This document shows, piece by piece, positions 40,490-48,364 of a stretch of DNA of 64,000 nucleotides (positions within the stretch are counted from its first letter, which is position 1; every line of letters starts with the position of its first letter). Source of the DNA: Sphingopyxis lindanitolerans (GTDB taxonomy: Bacteria > Pseudomonadota > Alphaproteobacteria > Sphingomonadales > Sphingomonadaceae); contig NZ_CM009578.1 of assembly GCF_002993885.1 (NCBI RefSeq), forward strand, positions 3,553,569 through 3,617,568, in the 5' to 3' direction. Position numbers and translations under genes: made by a program. The notes under the pieces are model-generated. The model did not search any database. It was not told the DNA's origin and worked only from the letters and a program-made list of their open reading frames with translations.

Positions 40490-42829
40490 ATGGCCAAGGC
40501 TTTCGGATCGTCGCTCCGCTGGGGCGGTGCCATCGCAGCGATTGTCGCATGCACGCCGGTGTTCGCGCAGGAAGGCAGCGGCAGCGCTTCCGGTGCGGCG
40601 GCAGCGCAAGGCGAGGGCGAAATCGTGGTGACGGCGCGGCGCCGCGCCGAAAGCCTCGTCGATGTCCCGATCGCGGTGACCGCCTACTCGGGCGAGCAGC
40701 TGGAAGCGTCGGGGGCGCTCGACATCACCGATATCGGCGACACCACGCCCAATGTGACGATCGAGGCTTCGCGCGCCACCAATTCGACGCTGACCGCGTT
40801 TATCCGCGGGGTCGGGCAGCAGGATCCGGTCGGGGGTTTCGAACCCGGCGTCGGCATCTATCTCGACGATGTCTATCTCGCGCGCCCGCAGGCGGCGCTG
40901 CTCGACATCTACAATGTCGAACGCATCGAGGTGCTGCGCGGACCGCAGGGCACGCTCTACGGCCGCAACACCATCGGCGGCGCGATCAAATATGTCACCC
41001 GGCGCATCGGCGCCGAGCCCGAATTCAATGCGCGCGGCACTATCGGCACCGACGAGCATGCCGATCTCATCCTGTCGGCGGGATTGCCGGTGGGCGATGG
41101 AACCTTGCGGGTCGGCGCCTCGGGGGCACGGCTGTCGCGCGATGGTTTCGGCCGCAATCTGACCACCGGCCTCGACAATTATAACCGCGATATCTGGGCA
41201 GGCCGCGCCAGCGCCGAAATCAACAACGAAAGCAATTTCTTCCTGCGCCTCCAGGGCGACTACACCCATGACCAGAGCGCGCCGCGGGGCGGGCATCGCT
41301 TGATCCCCGGCCTGGTTTCGGGGACGCCGGTCCTAAGCGACGTCTTCGACACGCGGGGGGCACTCAACTTTCCCGAACAGGATATTCGCGCCTGGGGTGT
41401 GAGCCTCTATGCCGAATATGAGCCCAGCGACGCGATCACGCTGCGCAACATCACTGCCTTCCGCCGCGACCGCACCCGCGGGCCGATCGATTTCGACGCG
41501 CTGCCGGCGGTCGATGCCGATGTCCCGGGCGTTTACCGGAACCGGCAATTCTCCCAGGAATTGCAGTTCCTTTACAGCGCGGACGGATTGGACGCGCTGC
41601 TCGGCGCCTATTATCTCGATGCGCGCGCCGTCACGGCGTTCGATGTTCGCTTGCCGGGCGGGCTCGCGGCTTTCACCTTCGGCGGCGTCGATACCAAGAC
41701 CTATGCCGTGTTCGGCGAACTCTCCTATGATTTTTCCGAGCAGCTCAGCCTTTCGGTCGGCGGTCGCTATACCTGGGACAAGCGCGTCTCGGATATCAAT
41801 CGCGGCGTCTATGTGGGCGGCGGCGGCTCGCCTTTCTTCGGCGGGACCGGCGTCCTGGCGCTGACCCAATCCGATTTCGAAGGTCAGCGGACCTTCCGGA
41901 AATTCACCCCCAAGGCAACGCTCAGCTATCATCCGGCGCGCGATCACACCCTCTACCTGTCCTATTCGGCCGGCTTCAAAGGCGGCGGTTTCGATCCGCG
42001 CGGCGTCACCACCGCCTGTCGCAATCCCCAGGGCGCTGCCTGTTCGCCCGCCGAACTGTTCGATTTCATGGGCTTCGACCCGGAAACCGTGAACAGCTAT
42101 GAAGCCGGCTACAAGGCGTCGCTCGCTGGCGGCCAGGGATCGATCGGGCTGGCGCTGTTCCATGCCGATTATCGCGACGTTCAGGTGCCCGGTTCGATCG
42201 GGACCGTCGTCGGCGGTGTTCCGACCTTTATCGGAATCACGACCAACGCCGGCAAGGCGCGCTTTCAGGGCGTCGAACTCGAAGGACGCTGGACGCTCGG
42301 CCGCGACGTCGGCGCGGCGGGCGACCGGCTGGCCGTCTCCGGATCGCTCGGCTATATCAACGCCGATTATCTGCGCTTCATCGATGCCCGCGGCATCGAC
42401 GTCGCCGACCGGCGCAAGATCCAGAATACCCCCGAATGGACGCTGAGCGGCACGCTCGACTATAGTCTGCCGGTGGGACCGGGAACGCTCGGATTTAACA
42501 CGACCCTGTCCTACCGCAGCAAAACCCAGCAATTCGAGCTGCGCATTCCCGGCCTCGACCAGGCGGGCTTTGCGCTGTGGGATGCCAGCCTGATCTGGCG
42601 ATCGGATGACGATCGCTGGTCGCTCGGGCTGCATGGCCGCAATCTCACCGACAAGCGCTACATCACGTCGGGCTATAATTTCCTCCGTCAGAACCCAGAC
42701 ACGGGCGACTTCGTCCTCGCCAACGGGCAGCCGGGGCTGAACTCGACCCTCGGAGCCGAAGGCGTCCTCACCGCTTTCTACGGCAATCCGCGGCAAGTCT
42801 ATATGACCGTCGGGTTGAAGTTCCGGTGA
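40490..42829 (+). CDS. TonB-dependent receptor
   Basis: A 779-residue outer-membrane receptor. The signal peptide ends at TPVFAQEG, the plug starts at GEIVVTARRRAESLVDVPIA, IERIEVLRGPQGTLYGRNT is the plug signature, and the protein ends QVYMTVGLKFR. GGGGAGGA directly before the ATG at 40490 settles the start; the longer frame reads through the promoter. No STN domain. It belongs to the large sphingomonad receptor family that takes up vitamins, phytochemicals or oligosaccharides. Adjacent TetR control and GH172 suggest a furanose-containing oligosaccharide. Confidence 0.9.
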   Translation: MAKAFGSSLRWGGAIAAIVACTPVFAQEGSGSASGAAAAQGEGEIVVTARRRAESLVDVPIAVTAYSGEQLEASGALDITDIGDTTPNVTIEASRATNSTLTAFIRGVGQQDPVGGFEPGVGIYLDDVYLARPQAALLDIYNVERIEVLRGPQGTLYGRNTIGGAIKYVTRRIGAEPEFNARGTIGTDEHADLILSAGLPVGDGTLRVGASGARLSRDGFGRNLTTGLDNYNRDIWAGRASAEINNESNFFLRLQGDYTHDQSAPRGGHRLIPGLVSGTPVLSDVFDTRGALNFPEQDIRAWGVSLYAEYEPSDAITLRNITAFRRDRTRGPIDFDALPAVDADVPGVYRNRQFSQELQFLYSADGLDALLGAYYLDARAVTAFDVRLPGGLAAFTFGGVDTKTYAVFGELSYDFSEQLSLSVGGRYTWDKRVSDINRGVYVGGGGSPFFGGTGVLALTQSDFEGQRTFRKFTPKATLSYHPARDHTLYLSYSAGFKGGGFDPRGVTTACRNPQGAACSPAELFDFMGFDPETVNSYEAGYKASLAGGQGSIGLALFHADYRDVQVPGSIGTVVGGVPTFIGITTNAGKARFQGVELEGRWTLGRDVGAAGDRLAVSGSLGYINADYLRFIDARGIDVADRRKIQNTPEWTLSGTLDYSLPVGPGTLGFNTTLSYRSKTQQFELRIPGLDQAGFALWDASLIWRSDDDRWSLGLHGRNLTDKRYITSGYNFLRQNPDTGDFVLANGQPGLNSTLGAEGVLTAFYGNPRQVYMTVGLKFR

Positions 42830-43224
42830 TCTTCGCGCCTTGTCCCTACCTTTGCGGCAGGAATGGCCGCGCGTTCGCGGCGGACGCCCTGTCGCATAAT
42901 CCGATCGACCTTGACTGATCGGCATTGCCGCCCTGGATGTTTGCGAGGTGCTGGGGAGGCCTCGCAATATATCCCGCACTCACAGGGCCAAGCGATGCTG
43001 TCGACAGCCGTTACAGGCTGATCGTTAGGGTTCCGGCGTCGTCGCGCCCAACCTCCTTGCCGCGACGATGCCGGAACCCCCTTTTTGCCGGTCGGACCCG
43101 AATTTCGGGCGGTTTTCGATATTGCCACTTTTGGGTGCTGTTTCCTCGACACTGTCGAGGGTGCTGGTAATCTCCGCAAGCTACGTCGTCGCGCGCGACG
43201 ATGGCCGCGAAGGAACAGCTCTTG
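42830..43224. other. Intergenic region with two hairpins ahead of an ArsR gene
   Basis: A 395-bp gap. A stem TTGCGAGG/CCTCGCAA with 11-base loop lies at 42941-42967, and a strong intrinsic terminator at 43028-43086. Between the latter and the ArsR gene are the palindrome CCCGAATTTCGGG (about 43098-43110), a possible operator, and a GAAGGAA ribosome-binding site. No coding region was found. Confidence 0.45.
43028..43086 (+). terminator. Intrinsic terminator with 19-bp stem
   Basis: Arms 43028-43046 and 43061-43079 (GGGTTCCGGC.../...GCCGGAACCC) pair with a single mismatch around a 14-base loop, followed by CC and TTTTT at 43082-43086. It could end receptor transcription or act as an attenuator for the ArsR gene 140 bp downstream. 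Confidence 0.75.
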
Positions 43225-43536
43225 ATGAACAAGCCCACCGATCTGTCGATCCTGAAACGCAACGCCCGCGAGATGGCCGAATATCTGAAACTGCTCTCGC
43301 ACCCGGAACGGCTGCTCATGCTCTGTCAGATGGACGAGCGCGAGGTGTCGGTGAGCGAGCTTACCGAGATCAGCGGATTGTCCCAGTCGGCGGTCTCGCA
43401 GCATCTGGCGCGTTTTCGCGATCAGGCGATCGTGTCGGCGCGCGGTGAAGCGCAGACCCGTTTTTATAGTCTGGCGGATCCCAAAATGCGGAGGATCATC
43501 AATGCGCTCTGCAAAGCCTGCCACGACCTGTCGTGA
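43225..43536 (+). CDS. ArsR-family regulator with cysteines near both helix ends
   Basis: A 103-residue winged-HTH regulator with recognition region EVSVSELTEISGLSQSAVSQHLARFRD. Cysteines are at 34 (LLMLCQMDE) and at 96 and 99 (ALCKACHDLS) near the C-terminus. The first and one of the last correspond to the BigR/SqrR pair; the extra Cys could also allow metal binding. ATG 43225 has AAGGAA at 9 bp; the in-frame ATG at 43201 lacks a site. It precedes the TlpA/ModA-like/DsrE genes by 291 bp and is probably their regulator. Confidence 0.82.
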   Translation: MNKPTDLSILKRNAREMAEYLKLLSHPERLLMLCQMDEREVSVSELTEISGLSQSAVSQHLARFRDQAIVSARGEAQTRFYSLADPKMRRIINALCKACHDLS

Positions 43537-43729
43537 CGGCGCCGAGACCTCGAGACTGTCGTTTGGAGCTGCGTGGAGCGCGCGTAGGTCGGTCCGAGGT
43601 GCCGGCAGGGATCGCATTGTGGAGGCGGCGGCACGGCTTGTCGGGTCGAAGGCGCCTCTGGGCTTGCCTCGGGCGCGCGCGGTTTCAATTCGTCGTGCGC
43701 CAATTGGCCATTCAGTCTGGCTATCTTTA

Positions 43730-43750
43730 ATTAGGTAATTCTAATATAAT
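43730..43750 (+). promoter_or_regulatory. Promoter with consensus -10 ahead of the TlpA/DsrE operon
   Basis: TATAAT at 43745-43750 is a perfect -10 box. It abuts the inverted repeat ATTAG-GTAATT-CTAAT (43730-43745). The stretch GTAATTCTAATATAATG (43735-43751) closely resembles GTAATCTAATAGAATG in the sulfide promoter (37267-37282), suggesting related regulators. The -35 is poor, as expected for a regulated promoter. Confidence 0.5.
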
Positions 43751-43827
43751 GACCTACCCAGGGCGGAAGACGACGATGGCAACAATGCTATTGTCAGACC
43801 CGATTGTGCGGAAACCTATAAGGCGCG

Positions 43828-44634
43828 ATGGATCCGATTCTACATCTTGGGCCGCTGGCGATCGCGACCGATCGCCTGATTGCGGTCGCGTCGATCTGGC
43901 TGTTTGTCGCGGTCGCGGGTCGGGTCGCCGCGCGGATCGACCCGCGCGCATCGCGGGCAGGGTGGTGGGCGCTCGCCATAGGTTTGCTGGCGGCCCGAGC
44001 CGGTTTCGTCGTGCAGAATTTCGAGGCCTTTCGCGTCGCGCCGTCGACGATTCTTGCGGTCTGGCAGGGCGGCTTCTCGGCTTTGGCCGGGATCATCGTC
44101 GCCGCCCTGACTCTCCTCGTTCTGCTCGGGCGGAGCCGCGCCGGCGCGATCATGCTGGCGACGCTGGGCGGGCTGTCGTTGGTCTATCTGGCCTCGCTCG
44201 CCTGGCTGGCGCCGGAACCGCGACCGCTGACGCCGGGGCTGACCGTCATGCAGGTCGACGGCACGCCGGTTCCGATCGAGGGTTTGCGCGGCCGGCCCTT
44301 TGTCGTCAATTTATGGGCGACCTGGTGTCCGCCGTGTCGGCGCGAGATGCCGATGGTGGTCGATGTCGCACGGTCGTCGGCGATTCCCGTACTGCTGGTC
44401 AACCAGGGCGAAAGCGACGTCGAGGTGAGTGACTTCCTGCGCCGCGAACGCCTGCCCGCCGATGCGGTCCGGCTCGATCCGGGATCGACGTTCACGCAGG
44501 CGGCGGGTTCAGGCGCCATGCCGACGACCCTGTTCGTCGACGCGCAAGGCCTGGTCCGCGACGTCCATGTCGGCGAAATATCGCGTGCGGCACTCACCGA
44601 CGGAATCCGCAAGCTCGAAAGGACAAGGAAATGA
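43828..44634 (+). CDS. Lgt-like membrane domain fused to TlpA/ResA-type thioredoxin
   Basis: A 268-residue protein. Residues 1-125 form about four helices resembling the N-terminal half of prolipoprotein diacylglyceryl transferase (HLGPLAIATDRLIAVASIWL), probably only a membrane anchor. From about 145 a periplasmic TlpA-like thioredoxin domain carries VVNLWATWCPPCRREMPM with the CxxC pair, and GAMPTTLFVDAQG has the cis-Pro. It would reduce periplasmic disulfides or persulfides. It starts the operon with the ModA-like and DsrE-like proteins, which makes the latter or a sulfur carrier its probable client. Confidence 0.87.
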   Translation: MDPILHLGPLAIATDRLIAVASIWLFVAVAGRVAARIDPRASRAGWWALAIGLLAARAGFVVQNFEAFRVAPSTILAVWQGGFSALAGIIVAALTLLVLLGRSRAGAIMLATLGGLSLVYLASLAWLAPEPRPLTPGLTVMQVDGTPVPIEGLRGRPFVVNLWATWCPPCRREMPMVVDVARSSAIPVLLVNQGESDVEVSDFLRRERLPADAVRLDPGSTFTQAAGSGAMPTTLFVDAQGLVRDVHVGEISRAALTDGIRKLERTRK

Positions 44635-44732
44635 ACGATCAAGCTATCCCGGCGGTCGCAGGCGCGGCGGCGGCGTCTCCGGCTTGTGCGACGCGGTCGC
44701 GACCTTGGCACCGTCGGGGAGAAACGGCGTGA
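44631..44732 (+). CDS. 33-codon coupling ORF between tlpA-like and modA-like genes
   Basis: An ATG overlapping the TGA of the thioredoxin gene opens 33 codons (MNDQAIPAVAGAAAASPACA...) and ends with a TGA that overlaps the GTG start of the next gene. The AAGGACAAGGAA ribosome-binding site is good. The peptide starts like a truncated signal sequence with a Cys. It may serve only to carry ribosomes across the gap, or it may be the remains of a small exported protein. Confidence 0.35.
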   Translation: MNDQAIPAVAGAAAASPACATRSRPWHRRGETA

Positions 44733-45505
44733 TCCGATGGCTTGTCGCGCTGCTGATCTTCGCCTTTGCCCCGCCCGCGGCGGCGCAGCTGCATATTTAT
44801 GGCCCCGGCGGCCCGGCGCCTGCGATGCGTGCGGCGGCGCTGGCATTCGAAAAGGAAACCGGGATCGCGGTCGAAGTGGTCGCCGGACCTACGCCGACCT
44901 GGATCGACCGCGCGCGGCAGGATGCCGACCTTGTGTTCAGCGGCTCCGATCGCATGATGACCGAGTTCGTCCGGCTGATGGACGGCAAGCTGCGCCAGTC
45001 CGATGTCGCTCCGCTTTATGATCGCCCGGCGGCCATTCTCGTCCGCAAGGGCAATCCGATGGCCATTTCGGGTTTTCGCGACCTTGCGCGCGGCGATCTA
45101 ACCTTGATGGTGGTCGAGGGAGCCGGGCAGGACGGGCTTTGGGAAGATTTGGCGAGCCGGGCCGGCGGCATCGATTTTCTTCGCAAACTGCGCGGTCATA
45201 TCAAGATTTTTGCCCCCAACAGCGCCGAGGCGCGCAAGGCCTGGATCGAAGATCCTGCGATCGACGCCTGGATTATCTGGAACATCTGGCAGCTTGAAAA
45301 TGCCGATATTGCCGATGCGGTAGCGATCGAACCCGATGTCCTGATCTATCGCTCGATGGCGATCGCGCCAGTCGCCACAAGCCTCAAATCGTCCGAGGTT
45401 CAGCGTTTCGCGACATGGCTCGCTGGCCCCGACGCACAGTCCATCTTCACCAGGCATGGCTGGCGCGCACCGTCGGCCGAGAATATGAAGGAGAGAGTCC
45501 AATGA
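44729..45505 (+). CDS. ModA-like periplasmic substrate-binding protein
   Basis: A 258-residue exported protein. GTG 44729 is followed by a signal peptide (RWLVALLIFAFAPPAAAQ). LHIYGPGGPAPAMRAAALAF and KETGIAVEVVAGP match the ModA/type-2 periplasmic-binding fold, and IWNIWQLENADIADAV fits the second domain. No ABC permease or ATPase lies nearby, so it is an orphan binding protein. ModA relatives bind oxyanions (molybdate, tungstate, sulfate); next to a periplasmic DsrE protein a sulfur oxyanion is attractive but unproven. Confidence 0.8.
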   Translation: MIRWLVALLIFAFAPPAAAQLHIYGPGGPAPAMRAAALAFEKETGIAVEVVAGPTPTWIDRARQDADLVFSGSDRMMTEFVRLMDGKLRQSDVAPLYDRPAAILVRKGNPMAISGFRDLARGDLTLMVVEGAGQDGLWEDLASRAGGIDFLRKLRGHIKIFAPNSAEARKAWIEDPAIDAWIIWNIWQLENADIADAVAIEPDVLIYRSMAIAPVATSLKSSEVQRFATWLAGPDAQSIFTRHGWRAPSAENMKERVQ

Positions 45506-46035
45506 TGAAATTGCTGATCGTCGCGGCATCGCTTGCGACCGCGGTTCCAGTATCGGCGCAGGATGCGGCCCATCCTGTCATCGCCGGCTACGGTGCCATC
45601 ACCCCGCTGCCCGGCGCGGCAAACGCGCCCGACGCGGCGACGCCGCCGCGCGCCGTCTTCAACATCGCCAAGGCCGCTGCGACCCCCGACGCGGTAAACC
45701 CTGGCCTCGACAAGGTCGCGCGGTACCTCAATTTGCTGGGGTCGGTAGGCGTTCGCGCGGCGCCGGGCGATCTGATCGTCATCATTCACGGACCCGCGAC
45801 CCCGCTCGTACTCAACGAGGCGGCCTACCGTGCCAAATTCGCGGTTCCGAACCCCAATATCGAACTGATCGCCGCGCTCGAGCGCGAAGGGGTGGAAGTG
45901 CATGTCTGCGGCCAGGCGCTGACCGGCCATAAAATACCGCGTGATGCGTTGAACCCCGCGATCACGGTCGATTTGTCCGCGATGACGACGCTGACAAAAT
46001 ATCAGATGAAGGGATGGGCGTTCATCCCCGATTGA
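45502..46035 (+). CDS. Periplasmic DsrE-family protein
   Basis: A 177-residue protein with signal peptide (KLLIVAASLATAVPVSAQDA) and a DsrE/DsrF-like fold: GDLIVIIHGPATPLVL, IELIAALEREGVEVHVCGQAL with the conserved Cys, and a C-terminal LTKYQMKGWAFIPD. DsrE proteins carry sulfane sulfur on this Cys. The ATG at 45502 overlaps the TGA of the ModA-like gene, with GAAGGAGAG upstream. A periplasmic DsrE paired with a TlpA thioredoxin suggests handling of sulfane sulfur outside the cytoplasm. Confidence 0.85.
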   Translation: MMKLLIVAASLATAVPVSAQDAAHPVIAGYGAITPLPGAANAPDAATPPRAVFNIAKAAATPDAVNPGLDKVARYLNLLGSVGVRAAPGDLIVIIHGPATPLVLNEAAYRAKFAVPNPNIELIAALEREGVEVHVCGQALTGHKIPRDALNPAITVDLSAMTTLTKYQMKGWAFIPD

Positions 46036-46716
46036 AGTCGGTGAAGCGGCAGCAACGGCCGATGACGCCTGCCCGGCGCCCAATGCCGTGAGGCTGAACT
46101 TAATGAGCGCGGCCGAAAAATGAGCGCACACTGGCGGCGACAGGCGCCGCCAGAGGTCGCACGCTTTCTCTCCGAGCCGCGCAGGCGCGCTTGGCGAACG
46201 TCTCTTGACGCGGCGGCGGCTAACGGCTGCGCCGGGTAAACAGCGCTTCGCGCCGTTCAGGCCATCGCGCCGCTATGGCCGACCCGGCCCACCCGCGCGC
46301 ACGCCGCCGCGCCTGCGGCTCGCCAAGGGCGCCGCTTTTCTCGCCCTTCGGGCGCGCCTGATGACCTGCAAGACGTAAGCGACGTTGACGCCTGACCCCG
46401 ACGATCGATGTTGAAAGCTCTGACTGGAAGAACAGTTCGGCCGAGTATCCGCTGATGACGCCGCGCGGGTTCCCGCGCGGCGGCGCTTTTGTGGGCCGGC
46501 ACCTCGGACATCGGTGCGGGCGGCGCACGGCCATGGGACCGCCCGGCCGTCCCGCAAGCCGTCCTTCGACTTCGCTCAGGACCGGCTCCTCCACTTCGTT
46601 GCGGCCCTGCGGGTGCGGGCCGGCCTTGCCAGGCGGTCCCCTTGTCCGCGGGTTCGCCGCCCGCCCCGCTGTCCGGGGCCGGCCACGGCGGATTTTGGTC
46701 AGGAGGAGACGCCCCG
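46036..46716. other. Intergenic region at the left border of the mobile-element block
   Basis: A 681-bp GC-rich stretch without a convincing gene. It holds a perfect hairpin CTGGCGGCG-ACAGG-CGCCGCCAG (46131-46153) just after the DsrE gene and a GTCCTTCGACTTCGCTCAGG stretch typical of dispersed palindromic repeats (about 46561-46580). A 37-bp leader repeat (46587-46623) recurs before the DUF736 gene. The junction between chromosome and element should lie here, but no attachment site or tRNA end was recognised. Confidence 0.4.
46587..46623 (+). repeat. Leader repeat, copy 1 (upstream of ardC)
   Basis: A 37-bp GC-rich sequence containing GCGGCCCTGCGGGTGCG lies about 95 bp before the ardC ribosome-binding site. 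It matches 51141-51177 at 33 of 37 positions; a shorter variant occurs near 54464. All three lie in long leaders of element genes, which points to a common 5' untranslated element. Confidence 0.6.
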
Positions 46717-47865
46717 ATGGTTACCAGCCCCAACCCTTTGCTTGGATCCGCACCGCCGGAGCGCGCGCGCCCTGCGGCGCGCAAAGCCGTGCGCGCTCGC
46801 TCGCGCGCCGTGAGCGAAGGCGCACGGCACGACGCCGCGCCGCGCGTATCGCTCTACGACGAGGTGACAGGCCGCATCGTCGCCGAACTCGAGGCGGGCC
46901 GCATCCCGTGGGTCCAGCCTTGGGACGCCGCTACTTTTGCGCCGGGATTGCCGCAAAATGCCGACACGCGCCGCAGCTATTCGGGGATCAATATCCTTAT
47001 CCTGTGGGCCGAGGCAGCGCGGCAGGGCTTTTCGGCGCAGGGCTGGTTGACCTTTCGCCAAGCCCTCGCGGCGGGCGGCGCAGTCCGCAAAGGCGAGAAG
47101 GGCGCGACCATCTTCTACGCCGCGCGCTTTACGCCGCAAGCTGCAAACGGGGGTGGCGCAGCGGCGGGCGGCGGCGGCGGGGCGTCGCATTCCGGCGGCG
47201 GCGGCAGTGGCAGCGGCGCACAAGGCGGGGGCGGAAACGGCGCGGCGGGCGACGGATCGGTGCCGTTCCTCAAACGCTTTACCGTGTTCAACGTCGCGCA
47301 GTGCGAGAATTTGCCCGACCGCTGCACCCTATCCGGCGCGCCGCTGCCGCCGCGCGAAACCATTCCCCACGCCGAGGCGCTGATCGCAGCGACGGGCGCC
47401 GACATCCGCAACGGCGGCCATGAAGCCTATTACAGTCCCGGCGGCGACTTTGTCGCGCTGCCGCCGCAACAGGCTTTCGCCGCCCAGATCGACTATTATC
47501 GCACCGCCTTGCACGAACTCGGCCATTGGACCGGCCACCCCTCGCGGCTGGACCGCGACCAGAAAGGCGGTTTTGCCAGTCAGGCCTATGGCCGCGAGGA
47601 ATTATGCGCCGAACTGGCGAGCGCCTTTCTCTGCGCTGCGCTGGGTATCAGGCCGACCGTGCGCCATGCCGATTACATCGGCGCGTGGCTCGCGATCATG
47701 CGCGCCGACACGCGCGCGATTTTCCACGCCGCGAGCCTTGCGAGCAAGGCCGCTGACTATCTGCTCGCCTTTGCGCCGGAAAGCGCCGGGGGGCAGCCGG
47801 TGCCCGCAGGGGCCACGCCCCGCATAGGGCGCGGCGACGTGCAGGGCATGGGGGCGGCGGCATGA
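46717..47865 (+). CDS. ardC: ArdC-like antirestriction protein (ssDNA-binding/zincin)
   Basis: A 382-residue ArdC/TraC-primase-N-like protein. The N-terminal domain (VSLYDEVTGRIVAELEAGRIPWVQPW, YSGINILILW) is the ssDNA-binding part, and the C-terminal domain is a metallopeptidase with ALHELGHWTGHPSRLDRD. Between them (about residues 143-180) lies an unusually long Gly/Ser-rich linker. AGGAGGAG at 46701-46708 fixes the start at 46717. ArdC proteins protect incoming conjugative DNA from host restriction. It starts the ardC-DUF2958-ParB operon of the element. Confidence 0.9.
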   Translation: MVTSPNPLLGSAPPERARPAARKAVRARSRAVSEGARHDAAPRVSLYDEVTGRIVAELEAGRIPWVQPWDAATFAPGLPQNADTRRSYSGINILILWAEAARQGFSAQGWLTFRQALAAGGAVRKGEKGATIFYAARFTPQAANGGGAAAGGGGGASHSGGGGSGSGAQGGGGNGAAGDGSVPFLKRFTVFNVAQCENLPDRCTLSGAPLPPRETIPHAEALIAATGADIRNGGHEAYYSPGGDFVALPPQQAFAAQIDYYRTALHELGHWTGHPSRLDRDQKGGFASQAYGREELCAELASAFLCAALGIRPTVRHADYIGAWLAIMRADTRAIFHAASLASKAADYLLAFAPESAGGQPVPAGATPRIGRGDVQGMGAAA

Positions 47866-48281
47866 CCCTTATCCCTCACGATCTCGGTTTCGCGCTGCGC
47901 GCCAATGGGCTGGCGAGCCGCGTCCACGCCGCGCGCGACGAAATCTTCGATCCGTGGCCGGTGGTCAAGCTGTTCAACCCCATCGGCGCGGCGACATGGC
48001 TGGCGAGCGAAATCGACGCCGATGGCGACACTTTGTTCGGCCTTGCCGACCTCGGTTTCGGTTGCCCCGAACTCGGCTGTTTTTCGCGCGCTGAAATCGC
48101 CGCCGTGCGGCTTCCGTTCGGTCTTGCCATCGAGCGCGACGAATATTTCGATCCGCTCGCCCCGCTGTCGATGTGGACCGAGACGGCGCGGCGTCTGGGA
48201 TCGATCCAGCTTGCCGAAAAGGCGCTGCTGCGCCGGACAATCGACCAGCTTCTGCCCGACCCGAAAGGCGAGGGCAGCTGA
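47862..48281 (+). CDS. DUF2958 domain-containing protein
   Basis: A 139-residue protein overlapping the ardC end by four bases. FDPWPVVKLFNPIGAATWLASEIDADGDTLFGLADLGFG (only part cited as DGDTLFGLADLGFGCPELG) is the DUF2958 core, a small acidic domain common on plasmids beside ArdC-type genes. Its role is unknown; constant linkage with antirestriction and partition genes suggests a part in element establishment. Confidence 0.88.
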   Translation: MTLIPHDLGFALRANGLASRVHAARDEIFDPWPVVKLFNPIGAATWLASEIDADGDTLFGLADLGFGCPELGCFSRAEIAAVRLPFGLAIERDEYFDPLAPLSMWTETARRLGSIQLAEKALLRRTIDQLLPDPKGEGS

Positions 48282-48364
48282 CGCGGCGGCGCGTTTTCGC
48301 CGTCATCAAGCCGGTCCGCCCAATCGCAAAACCCGACGGACCGGCGCTCACAAGGAGCAGTGCC

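Noticed and set aside
44429..45505. Longer N-terminus for the ModA-like protein
   Set aside because: The extra codons read out of frame through the thioredoxin gene; the GTG at 44729 directly precedes a signal peptide.
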